Below, in pieces: positions 5,716 to 8,061 of a stretch of DNA of 8,061 nucleotides. The stretch is from NCBI GenBank assembly GCA_035653595.1, contig DASRBO010000080.1:1-8061 (forward strand). Direction: 5' to 3'. The stretch comes from DASRBO01 sp035653595 (lineage in GTDB: Bacteria > Actinomycetota > Acidimicrobiia > Acidimicrobiales > JAJPHE01). The notes beneath the pieces are model-generated. The model searched no databases, was not told the origin of the DNA, and saw only the letters and a program-made list of their open reading frames with translations. Positions within the stretch are counted from its first letter, which is position 1. Each line of letters begins with the position of its first letter. The position numbers and the translations under genes are program-made.

Positions 5716-6290
5716 GGATCGGTCACCGGGCGGGCGGCCAGGCGCTCTCCGGCGACGAGGTACTGGACGCCGGTCCACCATGACAGGGCCACCGCTACCC
5801 ACAGCACGGTGGTGGCGGCGATGAGGTGACGGGGGGCCAGCGGCGGGAGCACGGCGAAGCCCACCGCCGTGTCCTGGGCGAAGGTCTTGAGCTTGGCCAG
5901 CCCGGTGGCGGGCACCGACACGCCGCGCTGTCCCAGGCGGGTGCGGTACACGCTGATCACCAGCTCGCGGGCGACGACCAGCGACGCCGGCAGCCACCAC
6001 AGCTCCCGCTTGGCCACCAGGGCGGCCAGGGCGCCGATGATGAGGATCTTGTCGGCCAGCGGGTCGAGGAAGGCCCCGGACCGGGTGGTGCCGTGCCTGC
6101 GGGCCAACCACCCGTCGGCGATGTCGCTGGCGGCCAGCAGGCTGCCCACCGCCAGGGCCGCATACGACGGCCCCTTGACCAGGATGACCACGATGAAGAC
6201 CGGGGTGACCAGCACCCGGGCCAGGGTGATGGCGTTGGCCGGCGTGGCCAGCGCCGAGGGGCCGAAGCCGGCGGCGGGGGCGGTCCTCAA
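5712..6290 (-). CDS. pgsA: CDP-alcohol phosphatidyltransferase, PgsA-like
   Basis: Integral membrane enzyme of the CDP-alcohol phosphatidyltransferase family. The likely reaction is CDP-diacylglycerol plus glycerol-3-phosphate to phosphatidylglycerophosphate, the first committed step to phosphatidylglycerol and cardiolipin. It is 192 residues. The catalytic metal-binding motif is D56-IA-D59-G60-WL-A63-R64, then G72, D76 and D80 (SGAFLDPLADK). Hydrophobic helices lie near residues 25-38, 43-56, 82-95, 100-112, 145-155 and 157-172. The spacer between AR and G is seven residues, against eight in E. coli PgsA. The start is the TTG at 6290-6288, in a TTGA overlap with the rimO stop; no ATG or GTG lies in frame before the conserved ANAITLARVLVTP segment. 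Its place before cinA is the standard location of actinobacterial pgsA. Substrate choice (glycerol-phosphate versus another alcohol) is inferred from this context. Confidence 0.9.
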   Translation of the reverse strand: MRTAPAAGFGPSALATPANAITLARVLVTPVFIVVILVKGPSYAALAVGSLLAASDIADGWLARRHGTTRSGAFLDPLADKILIIGALAALVAKRELWWLPASLVVARELVISVYRTRLGQRGVSVPATGLAKLKTFAQDTAVGFAVLPPLAPRHLIAATTVLWVAVALSWWTGVQYLVAGERLAARPVTDP

Positions 6291-7564
6291 CCGACCGCCG
6301 CCAGCCGGTCCAGCGGGCCCGGGGGGACGGCCTCGAGGTCGGGGCCGGCGGCGGCGACTATGCGCACGGCCACGATCTCGCCCGCCTCGAGGTGGTCGGG
6401 CAGGGCGATGATCCCGTCGATCTCCGGGGCCTCGCGGTGGCTGCGCCCTACGCCGGGCCCGTCGACGAGCACCTCGACCTCGGAGCCGATCAGCTCCGAT
6501 CTGACCGAGGCGGTTATGCGGTCCTGCAGCTCGCCGAGCTCGGCCAGGCGCTCGCGCACCAGGGCCTCGGGCACGACGCCGTCGAGGCCGGCCGAGTAGG
6601 TGCCGTCCTCCCGCGAGTAGGCGAAGAAGCCGGCCCAGTCGAGCCGGGCAGCCTCGAGGAAGGCCAGCAGCGCGTCGTGGTCCTCCTCGGTCTCGCCCGG
6701 GTACCCGACGATGAACGAGGACCGGAAGGCGGCCTCGGGCTGGCGGGACCGGATGGCCTCGATGCGCTCGAGGAACCGGGCGCCGTCGCCCCAGCGCCGC
6801 ATCCTGCGCAGGAGCGGGCGCGACACGTGCTGGAGCGACAGGTCGAAATACGGCAGGCCGGTGCCGCAGACGGCGTCGATCAGCCGGTCGTTGAGCTCGG
6901 AGGGGTACAGGTACAGGAGGCGCACCCGACGGACCAGGCCGGTCAGCTCACCGACCAGGTCCACCAACGCCCCGCTCTGGCCCAGGTCCCGACCGTAGGA
7001 GGCGAGATCCTGGGCGACCAGCACCACCTCCCGCACGCCGAGGGCGTCGACCTCCTCCAGGATCGACTGGCGGGAGCGGGAGCGCTGCTTGCCCCGGAAG
7101 GAGGGGATGGCGCAGAAGCCGCAGGCCCGGTCGCAGCCCTCGGCCACCTTCACGTAGGCCCAGGGGGCCGATGCGGGCGGCCGGGGCAGGTTGAGCAGGT
7201 CGAGGCGGGCCCGGTCGGCGCCGGACGAGCCCGACCGGCCCAGCTCCACGGGCACGCCGAAGCCGGCCACCAGGTCGACCTCGGGCAGGGCCTCGGCCAG
7301 CTCGTCGCCGTAGCGCTCGGCCATGCACCCGGTCACCACCAGGCGGGCGCCCGGTCGGCGCTCGTCGGCCAGGGCCAGCACGGTGTCGATGGACTCCTGG
7401 CGGGCGGGCTCGATGAAGGCGCAGGTGTTCACCACCACCAGGTCGGCGTGCGCCGGGTCGTCGGCTACCGCCATGCCCGCCGCCGCCAGGGTGCCGGCCA
7501 GCTTGTCCGAGTCGACCTGGTTCTTCGGGCACCCCAGGGTCTCGATCCAGTAGCGCCCGGGCAC
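6287..7564 (-). CDS. rimO: Ribosomal protein uS12 aspartate methylthiotransferase RimO
   Basis: Radical SAM methylthiotransferase that adds a methylthio group to the conserved Asp of ribosomal protein S12. It is 425 residues, close to the E. coli 441. The N-terminal UPF0004 domain has C12 (IETLGCPKNQVDSD), C48 (VVNTCAFIEPARQESID) and C80 (VVTGCMAERY). The radical SAM triad is C144, C148 and C151 in EGCDRACGFCAIPSFRGKQRSR. The last ~65 residues form a TRAM domain (GSEVEVLVDGPGVGRSHREA) used for substrate binding. The LGCPKN and NTCAFI signatures are those of RimO rather than MiaB. The GTG start at 7564 lies 9 bases after the queF stop, preceded by a G-run that may serve as a poor binding site. 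Translational coupling with queF is likely. The stop overlaps the pgsA start. Confidence 0.96.
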   Translation of the reverse strand: MPGRYWIETLGCPKNQVDSDKLAGTLAAAGMAVADDPAHADLVVVNTCAFIEPARQESIDTVLALADERRPGARLVVTGCMAERYGDELAEALPEVDLVAGFGVPVELGRSGSSGADRARLDLLNLPRPPASAPWAYVKVAEGCDRACGFCAIPSFRGKQRSRSRQSILEEVDALGVREVVLVAQDLASYGRDLGQSGALVDLVGELTGLVRRVRLLYLYPSELNDRLIDAVCGTGLPYFDLSLQHVSRPLLRRMRRWGDGARFLERIEAIRSRQPEAAFRSSFIVGYPGETEEDHDALLAFLEAARLDWAGFFAYSREDGTYSAGLDGVVPEALVRERLAELGELQDRITASVRSELIGSEVEVLVDGPGVGRSHREAPEIDGIIALPDHLEAGEIVAVRIVAAAGPDLEAVPPGPLDRLAAVG

Positions 7565-7573
7565 CCCCCAAAT

Positions 7574-7930
7574 CTAGGCGGGGGGGTGGCTGGCCTCCAC
7601 CACGGTGTGGATGCCGCCCCGCACCAGCCAGTCGGTGCGCACGGTCATGCGCCTCGGCGCGATGGCGTCCACCAGGTCGTCGAGGATGGTGTTGGTGACC
7701 GCCTCGTGGAAGGTGCCCTCGTCGCGGAAGCTCCACAGGTACAGCTTGAGGGACTTGAGCTCGACGATGGAGGCATCGGGCACGTAGCTGATCGTGACGG
7801 TGGCGAAGTCGGGCTGGCCGGTCATCGGACACACGCAGGTGAACTCCGGCGTCTCGCAGCGCACCTCGTAGTCCCGCCCCGGACTGGGGTTGGGCAGCGC
7901 CACCAGGTCGCGGCTCGGGGCGCTGGGCAC
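7574..7930 (-). CDS. queF: NADPH-dependent 7-cyano-7-deazaguanine reductase, unimodular QueF
   Basis: Tunnel-fold enzyme that reduces the nitrile preQ0 to the amine preQ1 with two NADPH in queuosine tRNA biosynthesis. It is 118 residues, typical of the short YkvM-type QueF. The active-site stretch is FTCVCPMTGQPDFA, with catalytic Cys34 and Asp41. The QueF motif ELKSLKLYLWSFRDEGTFHE (about 57-76) supplies NADPH and substrate contacts. The end FHEAVTNTILDDLVDAI and RGGIHTVVE are also family-like. The GTG at 7930 is chosen; no Shine-Dalgarno is visible, but TAAGTT lies six bases upstream and could give a leaderless message. It appears to be the first gene of the queF-rimO-pgsA-cinA-thpR unit. 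Presence of queF implies that preQ0 is made elsewhere in the genome; no other queuosine gene is in the window. Confidence 0.95.
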   Translation of the reverse strand: MPSAPSRDLVALPNPSPGRDYEVRCETPEFTCVCPMTGQPDFATVTISYVPDASIVELKSLKLYLWSFRDEGTFHEAVTNTILDDLVDAIAPRRMTVRTDWLVRGGIHTVVEASHPPA

Positions 7931-7936
7931 GCAGGC

Positions 7937-7942
7937 AACTTA
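7937..7942 (-). promoter_or_regulatory. Candidate -10 element for a leaderless queF transcript
   Basis: The minus strand reads TAAGTT, matching TANNNT, with six bases between it and the queF GTG. That spacing would place the transcription start at or next to the start codon, a layout common in Actinomycetota. No recognisable -35 was found in the GC-rich sequence upstream, so this is tentative. Confidence 0.35.
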
Positions 7943-7994
7943 CCGCCGGTCGGGCCTGGCTCCGGTCCCTCGCCAGCGGGGCCGAGCGGCCCTC

Positions 7995-8025
7995 GGAGCC
8001 CTCGGGGCGCGGCCCCTGGGGCTCC
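7995..8025 (-). terminator. GC-rich hairpin after the right-edge gene
   Basis: Outer arms GGAGCCC (7995-8001) and GGGCTCC (8019-8025) and inner arms GGGGC (8004-8008) and GCCCC (8012-8016) pair perfectly around a GCG loop, with a 2x2 mismatch between stems. It starts nine bases after the stop at 8035. There is no T-run, so it would be a U-less terminator of the kind proposed for high-GC bacteria, or an mRNA 3' stabiliser. It separates the right-edge gene from queF. Confidence 0.5.
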
Positions 8026-8034
8026 TCCGGTTGT

Positions 8035-8061
8035 CTAGAGGATCTCGAGGCCCTTGCGGTC
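8035..8061 (-). CDS. C-terminal eight codons of an unidentified gene
   Basis: Reading into the window from the right, GAC CGC AAG GGC CTC GAG ATC CTC TAG gives D-R-K-G-L-E-I-L-stop. All eight sense codons end in G or C, as do most codons of the neighbours, and the stop is followed at once by a strong hairpin. Both fit a genuine gene end. The fragment is far too short to identify. ftsK often lies upstream of rimO-pgsA in Actinomycetota, but nothing in these residues demonstrates it. Confidence 0.4.
   Translation of the reverse strand, partial: DRKGLEIL

Noticed and set aside
5716..6111. Upstream in-frame extension of cinA over pgsA
   Set aside because: The extension is Pro/Arg/Gly-rich and has no CinA homology; it is an out-of-phase reading of pgsA. 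The family N-terminus starts at the GTG at 5715.
6392..8038. Long plus-strand open frame (over 500 codons), and a similar one at 4240-5829
   Set aside because: They lie antisense to rimO/queF and to cinA/thpR, which have clear family motifs. The translations are low-complexity G/H/V/D-rich, as expected for the complement of GC-rich codons.
1..8061. CRISPR arrays, tRNA/rRNA genes, insertion sequences, phage attachment sites
   Set aside because: No regularly spaced repeats, no tRNA-like cloverleaf and no transposase or integrase motifs were seen; coding density leaves little room for them.

Overview
The window comes from a GC-rich bacterial chromosome. The codon style, heavy use of GTG/TTG starts, the CGAAC-N4-GTTCG SOS box and the gene order (rimO-pgsA-cinA-thpR-recA, with miaB close by) point to an Actinomycetota, possibly an Acidimicrobiia-like lineage. 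That placement is inference, not something the sequence proves. Every gene I can support is on the minus strand, so transcription runs from high to low coordinates. The long plus-strand open frames are shadows produced by GC-biased codons.

Layout in order of transcription. At the right edge are the last eight codons of an unidentified gene (8035-8061), followed by a GC-rich hairpin. Then comes a compact five-gene cluster: queF (7574-7930), rimO (6287-7564), pgsA (5712-6290), cinA (4447-5715) and thpR (3920-4429). Two junctions are 4-base stop/start overlaps (TTGA and GTGA), and the other gaps are 9 and 17 bases. A 217-base gap follows with a perfect LexA/SOS palindrome, a candidate -10 element, a 14-bp tandem duplication and a strong ribosome binding site. 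It leads into recA (1657-3702). After 156 bases comes a spoVS-like gene (1153-1500), and after 73 more the 5' part of miaB, which runs off the left edge (1-1079).

The standout is recA. Its frame carries a 333-residue in-frame intein (2497-3495) inserted inside the Walker A P-loop, between the invariant Lys and Thr of GPEASGK/TT. All protein-splicing blocks look intact (Cys1, TxxH, C-terminal His-Asn, +1 Thr). The embedded LAGLIDADG endonuclease looks decayed: the second motif reads LFAGGG where the family has an acidic residue before the final Gly, and the two motifs are unusually close. Until it splices, this RecA has a split ATP site, so ATP binding should depend on splicing. With the SOS box, recA would be under a transcriptional control and a possible post-translational one.

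Functionally, the window combines DNA repair (recA), tRNA and ribosome modification (queF, rimO, miaB), membrane lipid synthesis (pgsA), nucleotide salvage (cinA), a 2H-family RNA phosphoesterase (thpR) and a SpoVS-family regulator. No tRNA, rRNA, CRISPR array or transposon was seen. No stretch longer than 300 bases lacks a gene.
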